From the NCBI GenBank assembly GCA_036721855.1, contig DAIMKF010000037.1, positions 1 to 18,319 of the forward strand: 18,319 nt of DNA, read 5' to 3'. Positions 1 through 7,564 of this stretch are shown here, in pieces (position 1 is the stretch's first letter; every line of letters starts with the position of its first letter). This DNA is from JAHDNZ01 sp036721855. Its GTDB lineage: Bacteria; Bacillota; DTU065. The notes under the pieces are model-generated. The model saw nothing but the letters and a program-made list of their open reading frames with translations. It was not told where the DNA came from and searched no databases. The translations under genes and the position numbers were made by a program.

Positions 1-4
1 TAGG

Positions 5-50
5 TGACATTTTATCAGAATAAGTTCAACATGACATTATCACAGAATAA
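5..50. repeat. Pair of short direct repeats at left edge, possible IS end
   Basis: Two 19-base copies starting TGACATT and ending CAGAATAA lie at 5-23 and 32-50, with a period of 27 and three mismatches. Tandem repeats of a TGACATT...CA-GAA-AA type are, from memory, typical of the multiple terminal repeats of IS21-family elements. No transposase gene is visible in the window, so the element would lie outside it or be lost. A regulatory repeat for the downstream oxidoreductase gene is an alternative. Confidence 0.4.
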
Positions 51-145
51 CTACAGAGAAGATCATTAATCATTGATTATAAGATCTTTATTATGTAGTA
101 TATAAGTATGACTTAAACTAATATTATTTATAGAGGTGATTTGCT

Positions 146-1189
146 TTGAAAAAAATCAAAATTGGTCTAGTGGGTGTGGGTTCTGTTGCTCACTGGGGCC
201 ATATTCCAGCCTACCAAAAAGATCCTCGAGCAGAGATAACCGCAATCTGTGATATCAACGAAGGTAGATTGAAAAAAACTGCGACAGAATTAGGGGTAAA
301 AGAGGTCTATACTGATTTTAACGAAATGATGGAAAAGAGCGACTGTGAAGCAATTACAGTTGCAACTTGGAACAATGCCCACAAAGATGCAACTATAGCC
401 GGTCTTAAAGCCGGTAAAGCTGTTCTGGTTGAAAAACCAATGGCTATGAATGCCAAAGAGGCCGAAGAGATGAACCGGGTGGCCAAAGAAACGGGCTCTT
501 TACTTATGGTTGGCTTTTGTAGTCGCTTTGGAGATGATGCCATGCGTCTTAAAAAGTTTATTGAGGAAGGGCGTCTTGGCGATATTTATTATGTTAAAGC
601 TGGATACTTGCGCCGCCGTGGCAATCCTAAAGGCTGGTTTGCCGATAAGTCTCGTTCCGGCGGAGGTGCTTTGATTGATATCGGCGTGCACGCTTTAGAT
701 AGATCTTGGTGGCTTATGGGTAAACCTAAGCCGGTAAGTGTTATGGGTTTTGCCTGGAACAACTTTGGCGATTATAAAACAGTCGGAGAAGTTTATTCCA
801 GTGACCTTTTAGATGAAAAATCAACTTTTGACGTTGATGATATGGCTGTAGCGCTGATTCGCTTTGAAGGAGATAAGACCTTATTTCTTGAGGCTAGCTG
901 GGCACAGAATTTAAAAGAAAGCCTTGGCTACCAAGAAGTCTATGGCACTAAGGGTGGTGCTAAGCTCTATCCATTAGAACTTTATACCGAGTTAGATTAT
1001 AATCAGGTTAATATTCAAATTCCGACAAATAATGTAATTTTACACAATGCCGAGATTAAACATTTCCTTGATTGCATTGCAAATGGCGAAGAGACTATGA
1101 ATCCCGGTGAAGATGGAGTTACAATTATGAAGATTCTCGATGGTATCTATGAATCAAGCAAAACCAAACGGGAAGTCCTTATTAAGTAA
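146..1189 (+). CDS. Gfo/Idh/MocA-family NAD(P)-dependent oxidoreductase
   Basis: This 347-residue protein is of typical family length. It has an N-terminal Rossmann nucleotide-binding fold (residues 1-120) with a glycine-rich loop of GVGSVA type at about residues 10-15. The family EKP motif, whose lysine is usually catalytic, is at 96-98. The substrate domain contains a GGGALIDIGVHALD stretch with D178 and H182, matching the Asp/His pair seen across this family. The family oxidises or reduces sugars, inositols and related polyols in the cytoplasm. The exact substrate cannot be read from the sequence. The start is TTG at 146, supported by an AGAGGTGAT Shine-Dalgarno site 6-7 bases upstream. 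The gene stands alone and faces the ECF S-component gene. Family assignment is very secure, substrate unknown. Confidence 0.93.
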   Translation: MKKIKIGLVGVGSVAHWGHIPAYQKDPRAEITAICDINEGRLKKTATELGVKEVYTDFNEMMEKSDCEAITVATWNNAHKDATIAGLKAGKAVLVEKPMAMNAKEAEEMNRVAKETGSLLMVGFCSRFGDDAMRLKKFIEEGRLGDIYYVKAGYLRRRGNPKGWFADKSRSGGGALIDIGVHALDRSWWLMGKPKPVSVMGFAWNNFGDYKTVGEVYSSDLLDEKSTFDVDDMAVALIRFEGDKTLFLEASWAQNLKESLGYQEVYGTKGGAKLYPLELYTELDYNQVNIQIPTNNVILHNAEIKHFLDCIANGEETMNPGEDGVTIMKILDGIYESSKTKREVLIK

Positions 1190-1191
1190 AA

Positions 1192-1220
1192 AAAGCGGGT
1201 GCAATTCACCCGCTTAACTT
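1192..1220. terminator. Bidirectional intrinsic terminator between convergent genes
   Basis: A 9-bp perfect stem (AAGCGGGTG at 1193-1201 with CACCCGCTT at 1207-1215) and a 5-base loop is flanked by an A run on the left and AACTTTT on the right. It can therefore terminate both strands. It overlaps the stop codon of the minus-strand gene. Confidence 0.85.
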
Positions 1221-1774
1221 TTGGCTGACCATTCTTTTAAGGCACCGGTTCTAACTAGTGCCGCAGCAACTATTAAAGCGATAGCTCCACCTAAAAGGGC
1301 AGTAAAGAGTTGTGGTAGCTGCATGGCCTGGGCAATTTTGGGTTTTGCGTCAGCGATAAAGAATTTCACGGCTGAGGAAAGTACTAAAAATTTAAAATAT
1401 GCTCCGACTATGATACCACATCCACCGGAGATAAAGCCCTTTACTGAGCAAGAAAAACTCTCTAATGAGTTAGTGCCAAAAGTTTTTCTTATGGCTTGGC
1501 GTACTAAGTAAAAACAAATTACATAGATAATGTTGGCAAGCATAATATAGGGGATTAAAGGTGCAAAGCCCATTATTCCTCGCAAAAAGGCTAGAAAAGG
1601 TGTAAGACAACCTATAATAATTGCTCCAAGAGGGCCTGCAAATATGGTTGAGAGAATTAACATGGCATTAACTGCAGGACCTGTTATCGGCTGAGGGAAA
1701 CCAGCTAACTGCATAACCAATGTAAGGGCTAGAAGGATTGCTGTTCTAACAATAAATCGTACTTCTAAACGCAA
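1214..1774 (-). CDS. ECF transporter substrate-binding S component
   Basis: This 186-residue, very hydrophobic protein has about five to six predicted membrane segments. It resembles the S components of energy-coupling-factor vitamin and micronutrient importers. The N-terminal arginines followed by a long hydrophobic segment, the PQPITGPAVNAM stretch after the first segment and the FAGPLGAIIIGCLTPFLAFLRGI region fit that family. S components capture the substrate in the membrane and dock onto shared EcfT/EcfA modules, none of which is encoded here, so it probably uses a module encoded elsewhere. The start is TTG at 1774, preceded by an AAAGGTGA Shine-Dalgarno site (plus-strand 1782-1789). The substrate is unknown, and I see no recognisable riboswitch in the upstream 218 bases. 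Confidence 0.75.
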   Translation of the reverse strand: MRLEVRFIVRTAILLALTLVMQLAGFPQPITGPAVNAMLILSTIFAGPLGAIIIGCLTPFLAFLRGIMGFAPLIPYIMLANIIYVICFYLVRQAIRKTFGTNSLESFSCSVKGFISGGCGIIVGAYFKFLVLSSAVKFFIADAKPKIAQAMQLPQLFTALLGGAIALIVAAALVRTGALKEWSAKS

Positions 1775-1845
1775 TTTAAATCACCTTTCTTTTATGGAAT
1801 GGAGAACTATTGGACAAGAGCAAGACTAATCGACAATAGATTAAA

Positions 1846-1874
1846 TTGAGTATACTAAAAAAAGTGTATTATTA
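1846..1874 (+). promoter_or_regulatory. Possible promoter for the 1993-5012 gene run
   Basis: In the 218-base gap between divergent genes, TTGAGT (1846-1851) is followed by a TATTAT/TTATTA hexamer around 1867-1874. A palindromic AGTATACT (1849-1856) gives an additional -10-like TATACT on both strands. Spacing is not ideal for any single pair, so this only marks the likeliest promoter area. Confidence 0.25.
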
Positions 1875-1992
1875 CTAGCTAATAACAAAAGCAATCTCCT
1901 TGTTAAAGCAAGTTAGCAGGATGAGAGAAGTTTTTGGAGAAATTCTACAGAGAAAAGAATAATTACCGTATTTTTAGCTAGGAGAGAGGAAA

Positions 1993-2715
1993 ATGCATTG
2001 TGCACAATTGGTATTGTCTCCTACAAATGGTAAACGCTTAATAGCAAAAGCTGTGCTTAAGAGCAAGGAATTTAGAAAAGCTATGGATAGAGGTATTATA
2101 GTTTTATCGCTTGGGACAACGAATGCTTTTATATATGAAGAGATTACCGGGGAAAAAGTTATTCCAGAAGAATATGCGGCAGGAGTAGTAAAAGATTATC
2201 TTGGGGTATCTACCGCCAACAAGCGTTTAAAGCCATTAGTGCTAAAAAAAGGACAAAAAAAAGACTGGTCTTGGCAGGAAGCTATAAAAGAGATGGATGA
2301 AAACAGTCTTTTTATAAAAGGGGCTAATGCTTTTGATACTTCAGGTTTAGCAGGTATTCTGGTAGGAGGAGAGGGAGGAGGTACTATTGGCCAAGCATTG
2401 GGTTTTCTAACTGTAAGAAAAATCCCTCTAATGGTACCTATCGGAATAGAAAAACGTTTAGATTCCGTTTTGCAAGCAGCAAAATATCTTGCGCAACCAA
2501 CGTTTGGGACTAAAGACATGCAGGTTGGGATGGTTGTTGTTCCTAATAGCATTCTTATAACTGAAATGGAAGCCTTTAAGATCTTATTTGACGTGGAAGC
2601 AAAACTTGTAGCTGCCGGAGGAATAAATGGCTTTGAAGGTAGTGGAGTATTTGTTATAAAAGGCGAAGAGAAATCAGTTAAAAAAGCTTTAGATACAGTT
2701 ATAACCTGGAGATAA
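1993..2715 (+). CDS. Conserved-looking hypothetical protein, 240 aa
   Basis: I do not recognise the family. The protein is soluble, with no signal peptide and no membrane segment. Three features stand out: an N-terminal stretch LSPTNGKRLIAKAV, a LSLGTTNAF segment at about residues 39-47, and a glycine-rich VGGEGGGTIGQALGF segment near residues 123-138 followed by IPLMVPIGIEKRL. The glycine-rich turn and alternating hydrophobic strands suggest a compact alpha/beta fold that may bind a nucleotide or phosphate, but no standard Walker or Rossmann motif is present. ATG at 1993 has a strong AGGAGAGAGG site just upstream. It sits 77 bases before the MurA gene on the same strand and is probably co-transcribed with it, which is weak evidence for a metabolic or envelope role. 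Confidence 0.75.
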   Translation: MHCAQLVLSPTNGKRLIAKAVLKSKEFRKAMDRGIIVLSLGTTNAFIYEEITGEKVIPEEYAAGVVKDYLGVSTANKRLKPLVLKKGQKKDWSWQEAIKEMDENSLFIKGANAFDTSGLAGILVGGEGGGTIGQALGFLTVRKIPLMVPIGIEKRLDSVLQAAKYLAQPTFGTKDMQVGMVVVPNSILITEMEAFKILFDVEAKLVAAGGINGFEGSGVFVIKGEEKSVKKALDTVITWR

Positions 2716-2792
2716 TTTTTAGGCAGAGGAATATAGTTAGGGATTAAGCTGAGGCTGCAGATTAGCAAGCAACAATTTTAGGGGGAAAAGAT

Positions 2793-4052
2793 ATGGAAAA
2801 AATCGTCGTTGAGGGCGGTTATCCCTTATATGGGGAAGTAAATATTAATGGTTCAAAAAATGCGGCTTTAGCAGTTTTAGTAGGTGCAAGCCTGGGAGAA
2901 GAACCGTGTCGGATTGAAAATGTGCCACGTTATACAGATATATTTGATATTATCGAAATCTTAAAAGACTCGGGAGCCAAAGTGGAGTGGGTTGACGAAA
3001 ATGCACTGGTAGTAGATGGGCATGGACTTTATAATCCGGTTGCTTCTTATGAACTTGTACGCAAATTAAGGGGTTCATTTTATGTGGCAGGGCTTTTGTT
3101 ATCAAAGCTTGGTTACTGTGAGGTCCCTCTTCCGGGAGGCGACCCATTTTCAAGCAGACCGGTCAATTTCCACTTAAAAGGTTTTGAAGCCTTAGGAGCA
3201 GAGGTAACAGTAGAGCATGGATATGTCAAGGCTAAAGCCAAAAAACTCTTAGGAACAACAATCTATGTGGGACGTTCAAGTGTAGGTGCTACAGTTAATC
3301 TGATTTTAACAGCAGCTTTAGCTGAGGGGACCACAGTTTTGGAAAACGCTGCCCGCGAACCGGAGATCGTAAATCTGGCTTTGCAATTGAATTCCATGGG
3401 AGCTAAAATACGCGGTGCGGGAACTAATATAATAACTATTGAAGGTGTGAATAGGCTTGGCAGTGCTGTACATGAAATAATTCCGGATCGTTTAGAAGCC
3501 GGTACTTTTATATTGGCAACAAGTATGGCTGGCGGTAAAGTAGTGTTAAAAGATATTGTACCCGAACACTTACTTTCTTTAATTTCAAAACTACGAGAAA
3601 CAGGAGTAGAAGTGCGAGACGAAGGCGGTTTATTAGTTATAAAAGCACCTGAAGGCAAAAGGCCGTTTCCCACAGATATTGAGACCATGCCCTACCCTGG
3701 TTTTGCCACAGATTACCAATCTATGTTTGCTACTTTAATGACAAGGGCTGAAGGTGTCAGTATCGTCAAAGAAACTATCTTTGATAGGTTTGCTTATGTA
3801 GATGAGTTAAGCAGAATGGGTGCCGAAATTAAAGTCGAAGGTGATACGGCTATTATTCGTGGTGTTGAAAGACTAACAGGTGCTCCTGTGGAAGTAAAGG
3901 ATATTCGTGGTGGAGCAGCCTTAGTTATAGCAGGGCTGGCAGCTGAAGGTAAAACTGTTATCGATGGGGTACACCATATTGACCGTGGCTATGAAGCACT
4001 TGAATCGAAACTTACTAATTTAGGTGCCAATATAAAAAGGGCAAGTGAATAA
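2793..4052 (+). CDS. murA: UDP-N-acetylglucosamine 1-carboxyvinyltransferase (MurA) with Asp in place of catalytic Cys
   Basis: MurA transfers enolpyruvate from PEP to UDP-GlcNAc, the first committed step of peptidoglycan synthesis in the cytoplasm. The 419-residue length is normal. K22-N23 in NGSKNAA, the arginines around 90-93, the YPGFATD segment, the DIRGGAALVIAG segment and HIDRGYE all match the family. In the active-site loop the usual GGC-AIG-RP becomes GGDPFSSRP, so the PEP-reactive cysteine (E. coli Cys115) is Asp117 here (codon GAC at 3141-3143). R122, equivalent to E. coli Arg120, is kept. The Cys-to-Asp form is known from Mycobacterium tuberculosis, Chlamydia and Borrelia MurA, which are active but fosfomycin-insensitive. 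The loop residues after Asp are also unusual, so a specialised paralogue is possible. ATG at 2793 follows an AGGGGGAAA site. The ribokinase gene follows closely. Confidence 0.9.
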   Translation: MEKIVVEGGYPLYGEVNINGSKNAALAVLVGASLGEEPCRIENVPRYTDIFDIIEILKDSGAKVEWVDENALVVDGHGLYNPVASYELVRKLRGSFYVAGLLLSKLGYCEVPLPGGDPFSSRPVNFHLKGFEALGAEVTVEHGYVKAKAKKLLGTTIYVGRSSVGATVNLILTAALAEGTTVLENAAREPEIVNLALQLNSMGAKIRGAGTNIITIEGVNRLGSAVHEIIPDRLEAGTFILATSMAGGKVVLKDIVPEHLLSLISKLRETGVEVRDEGGLLVIKAPEGKRPFPTDIETMPYPGFATDYQSMFATLMTRAEGVSIVKETIFDRFAYVDELSRMGAEIKVEGDTAIIRGVERLTGAPVEVKDIRGGAALVIAGLAAEGKTVIDGVHHIDRGYEALESKLTNLGANIKRASE

Positions 4053-4103
4053 AAAACGTTACTTTCATTAAATAGAAATGTAGTGTCTGAAAGGGATGGA
4101 AAT

Positions 4104-5012
4104 ATGAGCAAAGTTATTGTGGTGGGCAGTATTCATCTTGATCTTGTAAGTAGGGTTTCGAAAATACCTATACCAGGGGAGACTGTTATGGGAGGAGACC
4201 TTAAGTATTTTTATGGAGGAAAAGGTGCCAATCAAGCTGTAGCCGCCTCTCGAATGGGTGCCAATGTATATATGGTAGGAAAAGTCGGTAGTGATAGCTT
4301 TGCTAAACCACTTATAGATAACTTAAAGCAAAATAAGATTAATTGTGAGTATATTATCGAAGATAAAAATTTGCCTAGTGGTATAGCTCTTATTGCTGTC
4401 GATGATAATGGCGAAAACAGTATAATTGTAGCTAAAGGTGCTTCAGGAAGACTAGCTTATGAAGAGGTAGCTTTGGCGGAAACAGTTTTTTCGCCGGGAG
4501 ATTATGTTTTGTTCCAATTAGAAGTACCTTTATTAACAGTTAAGAAATCGATTACATTAGCTAAAAGTAAAGGTTGTAATGTTATTCTAGACCCGGCGCC
4601 GGCAGCAAAGTTAAGCCCTGAGATACTTAAGATGGTGGATATAATTACACCCAACAACTCCGAGGTCTCGCTTCTTGCAGATCTTCCTAGCACAACCGAC
4701 AAGGAAGCTCTAAAGGCCGCGGAAAAACTGCATGAGTTAGAAGTAAAAACTGTTATTATGACCAGAGGTAAAGCTGGTGCCCTATGTCTTGATGCGAAAG
4801 GACCAAGATATTTTCAAGGTTATAAAGTAAAAGCAGTAGATACAACCGCAGCAGGTGATTGTTTTAACGGTAGTTTAGCAGCTTGTTTAGCTAAAGGCTT
4901 TTCTCTTGATGAGGCAATTGATTATGCTATAAAAGCAGCCACCCTTTCTGTTACCAAGGAAGGAGCTCAAACTTCACTACCTACCTGGGACGAGATTCAA
5001 AAAGCTTTCTAG
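4104..5012 (+). CDS. Ribokinase-like PfkB-family sugar kinase
   Basis: This cytoplasmic kinase probably phosphorylates ribose or a related sugar with ATP. The 302 residues match ribokinase length. The N-terminal strand (VIVVGSIHLDLV) and the GGKGANQAVAASRMGA signature (about residues 38-53) form the sugar site. The C-terminal DTTAAGDCFNGSL signature carries the catalytic base D252 and the anion hole. I chose ATG at 4104 because AAGGGATGGA sits just before it. A GTG at 4083 would add seven residues without a good ribosome site. It lies 51 bases after MurA and before a terminator, so it is probably the last gene of that run. No ribose permease, rbsD or LacI-type regulator is adjacent, so ribose as substrate is only the best guess. 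Confidence 0.88.
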   Translation: MSKVIVVGSIHLDLVSRVSKIPIPGETVMGGDLKYFYGGKGANQAVAASRMGANVYMVGKVGSDSFAKPLIDNLKQNKINCEYIIEDKNLPSGIALIAVDDNGENSIIVAKGASGRLAYEEVALAETVFSPGDYVLFQLEVPLLTVKKSITLAKSKGCNVILDPAPAAKLSPEILKMVDIITPNNSEVSLLADLPSTTDKEALKAAEKLHELEVKTVIMTRGKAGALCLDAKGPRYFQGYKVKAVDTTAAGDCFNGSLAACLAKGFSLDEAIDYAIKAATLSVTKEGAQTSLPTWDEIQKAF

Positions 5013-5036
5013 TATTTTAATCTTAAAATTCAACAC

Positions 5037-5080
5037 AAAAAGGCCAGAGATTTGCTGCAGATCTTGGGCCTTTATTTTTT
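5037..5080 (+). terminator. Intrinsic terminator after ribokinase-like gene
   Basis: AAAAGGCC (5037-5044) pairs with GGCCTTT (5067-5073), with partial inner pairing, followed by ATTTTTT. It separates the MurA/kinase run from the sigma-factor operon. Confidence 0.8.
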
Positions 5081-5091
5081 GGTTTGGTTTT

Positions 5092-5117
5092 AAGAACTTA
5101 TAAAAGGGCTTACCGCA
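5092..5117 (+). promoter_or_regulatory. Possible ECF-type promoter before the sigma-factor gene
   Basis: AAGAAC (5092-5097) is followed 16 bases later by a CG dinucleotide in CCGCAT (5114-5115). This loosely fits the GGAAC/CG(T) layout of ECF sigma promoters and would allow self-activation. Downstream, GGGCAAA (5141-5147) and TTTGCCC (5181-5187) can pair around an inner CTTTT/AAAAG stem, so the leader may be structured. Only one site was found, so this is weak. Confidence 0.25.
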
Positions 5118-5230
5118 TAACGAAGAAAAAAGATTATTTAGGGCAAACTTTTTCGCCATTAAGGAAAAGGATTTTGATTTTTTGCCCAAAGATACGGTCT
5201 CTACTTTAGAAGACAATAGAGGTGACTGAT

Positions 5231-6253
5231 ATGGAAGCGAAAAAGACAATCTATCTTGATACTTTTATTGATCTGTTATTAAAAAATCAAAGCAAGGTAA
5301 TGGGCTATTGTTATAACCATTTAAAGGATTGGGCTTTAGCTGAAGATGCTACTCAGGAAGTTTTTCTAAGAGCTTGGCGATCTTGGCCTACTGTAAAGAA
5401 TAAAGAACATGCTAATACCTGGCTGTGGAGGATAGCAGCAAGGGTTGTTATTGACTATGCCAATTCTCAATACAAATTCATACATAATAAAGGCCTAAAT
5501 CACAAGGGGTTTTCTGACGATACAGAAAGGCTGGAGATCCGCTTAATTCTTTCTGAACTCCCAGCAGATTTGGAAGAAGTCATAGTTCTCTTTTATATTG
5601 ACGGATATTCATATGAGGAAATTGCGGCCTTATTATCTCTACCCATAAGTACGGTTCGTGGCAGACTCTATCAAGCGAGAAAGTATTTAAGGAAACTTAT
5701 CGCTCCCAAAGAGAGTTTCGGTGAAAAAGTAATTTATGAGCTTCTGGCTCACCTATGGCAGCTTACCGATGATACTGATGCTAAAGTGGACAACTGGCAG
5801 CTAAATAAAAACAAACTGGTTTTTTCTCGTGGCTCAGGAAGCTTTGGTAATGCTTTATCAAAAAAGAAAGACTGGACAGATTATATTGTCGACGCTAAAT
5901 TTCAGATTCAAGCTGTTGGTAGCAAGGCTTCGGCTTTGAGAATATTTTGGCGCAGCGAACAATTGTGGCAAGGATATGGTTTAAGTCTTTGTGTTGATCG
6001 CTCTTTTATTCACAGATTTGAAGGAGATTGGCGCAAAGCCTATTTTCTTGGCGAATCCGAAAAAACATTTGAGTTGTATAAAGTTCATCAAATTAAAATT
6101 GTTACGGCCAGAAATCAATTCAAAGTTCATTTAGATGGGGATAAAATTCTTAATGTCAAAGATCCTGACAATACCTTTCAGGCAGGAGGGATCGGTATTA
6201 GAACAGACGATCTTAGTGTGGCTATTGAGAATGTGAAAGTTACTCTTATTTGA
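5231..6253 (+). CDS. ECF sigma factor fused to a C-terminal jelly-roll (LamG/DUF1080-like) domain
   Basis: Residues 1-85 form sigma-70 region 2, with the core-binding and -10-recognition helices around AEDATQEVFLRAWRSW (37-52). Residues 103-158 form region 4, with the helix-turn-helix YSYEEIAALLSLPISTVRGR. Together they are a complete ECF sigma factor. Residues about 175-340 are an extra domain rich in beta strands, with DGDKILNVKDPDNTF and a closing GGIGIRTDD-type strand pair, as in concanavalin-like or DUF1080 sugar-binding domains. This extension aligns almost end to end with the exported protein at 9558-10130. No membrane segment or signal peptide is seen, so the domain should be cytoplasmic. 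No anti-sigma gene is adjacent. ATG at 5231 is preferred because AGAGGTGA lies just upstream. GTG at 5222 lies inside that site. First gene of the 5231-10130 operon. Confidence 0.9.
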   Translation: MEAKKTIYLDTFIDLLLKNQSKVMGYCYNHLKDWALAEDATQEVFLRAWRSWPTVKNKEHANTWLWRIAARVVIDYANSQYKFIHNKGLNHKGFSDDTERLEIRLILSELPADLEEVIVLFYIDGYSYEEIAALLSLPISTVRGRLYQARKYLRKLIAPKESFGEKVIYELLAHLWQLTDDTDAKVDNWQLNKNKLVFSRGSGSFGNALSKKKDWTDYIVDAKFQIQAVGSKASALRIFWRSEQLWQGYGLSLCVDRSFIHRFEGDWRKAYFLGESEKTFELYKVHQIKIVTARNQFKVHLDGDKILNVKDPDNTFQAGGIGIRTDDLSVAIENVKVTLI

Positions 6254-6274
6254 CAGTAAGGGGAGGAAGATTAA

Positions 6275-7564
6275 ATGCACAAAAGGGTCGCGGTCTTAGT
6301 ATTAATTGTTATGTTGGGTTTTTTTGTCCAGGCAGGAACTGTTTCGGTTTGGTTGGTCTGGGTTCAAGAGATTGTCAATGTTTTTCAGGTAATAACAGAA
6401 AAAGAGTTTACTGCCGAGACAGGAATTAAGGTGGAGTTTACTACTTTACCAGGTGACAGTTACGAGCAGAAATTTTTACTTGCAGCTGCATCAGGAAGTG
6501 TACCTGATGTAGGTATGATGGGCTCCCTCGGTCCGACTGATCTTGGTGTAAGAGGTGCCATGTTAGAGTTAAGAGAGGCCTACTCGAAAGAGGCCGAAAT
6601 AATTGTTCAAAGTTGCTTTCCGGGACTTTTACGTTCTCTGGAATTCCGGAACGCTTTATTTGGTTTTCCGGTTCAGTTTAACATCTACCCTATGTATATT
6701 AGGCGAGATATTCTAAATGAAATGGGAGTTAATACTCCTCAAACCTGGGATGAGCTAAAACTAATATTACCTAAAATGCAAGCGAAAGGACGTAATTTTG
6801 CTTTTGCTTTTGGTCTAGCTGGAGCACCTTATGCCGATCTTTCCATGTTTATTTGGCAAAATGGTGGCGATTGGTATACTCCAGACAGAAAGAAATCAGG
6901 TTTGGATACTTTAGAAGCCTTACAAGGGGTAAAGGAATTCACTGGTTTTTTTAGAGACTATAATGTGCCCAAAGATACCCAACGCATTATGGGATTTAAA
7001 ACCGGTGACCTGCCGCTTATGACCGGTTCATCTTTTGATTATCCAACTTTTATGGCGACAATGCCCGAACTTAAAGGGAAATGGTCTGTAGCTATGGCTC
7101 CGGGTACTAGGTTAGAAAACGGAGAAATAAATCATGCGGCATATATCGGCGGGAATACCTTAGGAATTTTTAAGGAAGGAAAAAATAAAAAAGAAGCTTG
7201 GGAATTTGTTAAATGGTTTATGAGCGACAAAACGCAAACAATGATTGCCACTGAGATTGCTAGTAAACTACCCCATTTTATCTTTTTTTCAGCTGTTGAA
7301 GAAGCTCTAAAGAGTACTCCAATGGATGAGATAGCAAGAGAGGCTTTTATTCAACAGGCTAAGGTCAGTGTTGCGCCAGCTTATGCCCTTTCTCCTGAGA
7401 CAGTTACCCATCGCTATCTTGATTTTTTGGCTTACCAGACAGTAATAAATGGAATGGAGCCCGAAAAGGCCATCAAACAAGCAGCTACAGAGATGAATAA
7501 TGAACTAGGACGCAAGGAAAAAGAGTATGCAAGGTTCCTAAAACAGCTTGAGGCAAAAAGATGA
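6275..7564 (+). CDS. Exported ABC-type sugar solute-binding protein
   Basis: This 429-residue protein resembles family 1 extracellular solute-binding proteins, which capture oligosaccharides for ABC import. It has a signal peptide (K3-R4, hydrophobic 5-18, likely cleavage after VQA20), and the mature part opens with the usual first beta strand. Family features include FTAETGIKVEFTTLPG, FGFPVQFNIYPMYIRRDIL, TPQTWDEL and a late IGGNTLGIFKEGKNKKEAWEF region. There is no lipobox cysteine, so it should be released or periplasmic rather than a lipoprotein. No permease or ATPase gene accompanies it, which is unusual. It starts 21 bases after the sigma gene, with a GGGGAGGA site before ATG 6275, and its stop overlaps the next start. 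It may deliver ligand to a distant permease or serve sensing. The ligand is unknown. Confidence 0.88.
   Translation: MHKRVAVLVLIVMLGFFVQAGTVSVWLVWVQEIVNVFQVITEKEFTAETGIKVEFTTLPGDSYEQKFLLAAASGSVPDVGMMGSLGPTDLGVRGAMLELREAYSKEAEIIVQSCFPGLLRSLEFRNALFGFPVQFNIYPMYIRRDILNEMGVNTPQTWDELKLILPKMQAKGRNFAFAFGLAGAPYADLSMFIWQNGGDWYTPDRKKSGLDTLEALQGVKEFTGFFRDYNVPKDTQRIMGFKTGDLPLMTGSSFDYPTFMATMPELKGKWSVAMAPGTRLENGEINHAAYIGGNTLGIFKEGKNKKEAWEFVKWFMSDKTQTMIATEIASKLPHFIFFSAVEEALKSTPMDEIAREAFIQQAKVSVAPAYALSPETVTHRYLDFLAYQTVINGMEPEKAIKQAATEMNNELGRKEKEYARFLKQLEAKR

Noticed and set aside
2196..2768. 190-codon open frame on the minus strand across the 1993-2715 gene
   Set aside because: It is antisense to a well-supported gene with a good ribosome site. 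Its translation is serine/proline-rich with no family features, as expected for a shadow frame.
3263..3688. 141-codon open frame on the minus strand inside MurA
   Set aside because: It lies entirely antisense to a strongly conserved MurA sequence and shows no recognisable domain.
5222..5230. Upstream GTG as the start of the sigma-factor gene
   Set aside because: The GTG lies within the AGAGGTGA ribosome site that serves ATG 5231, so it is unlikely to be the start.
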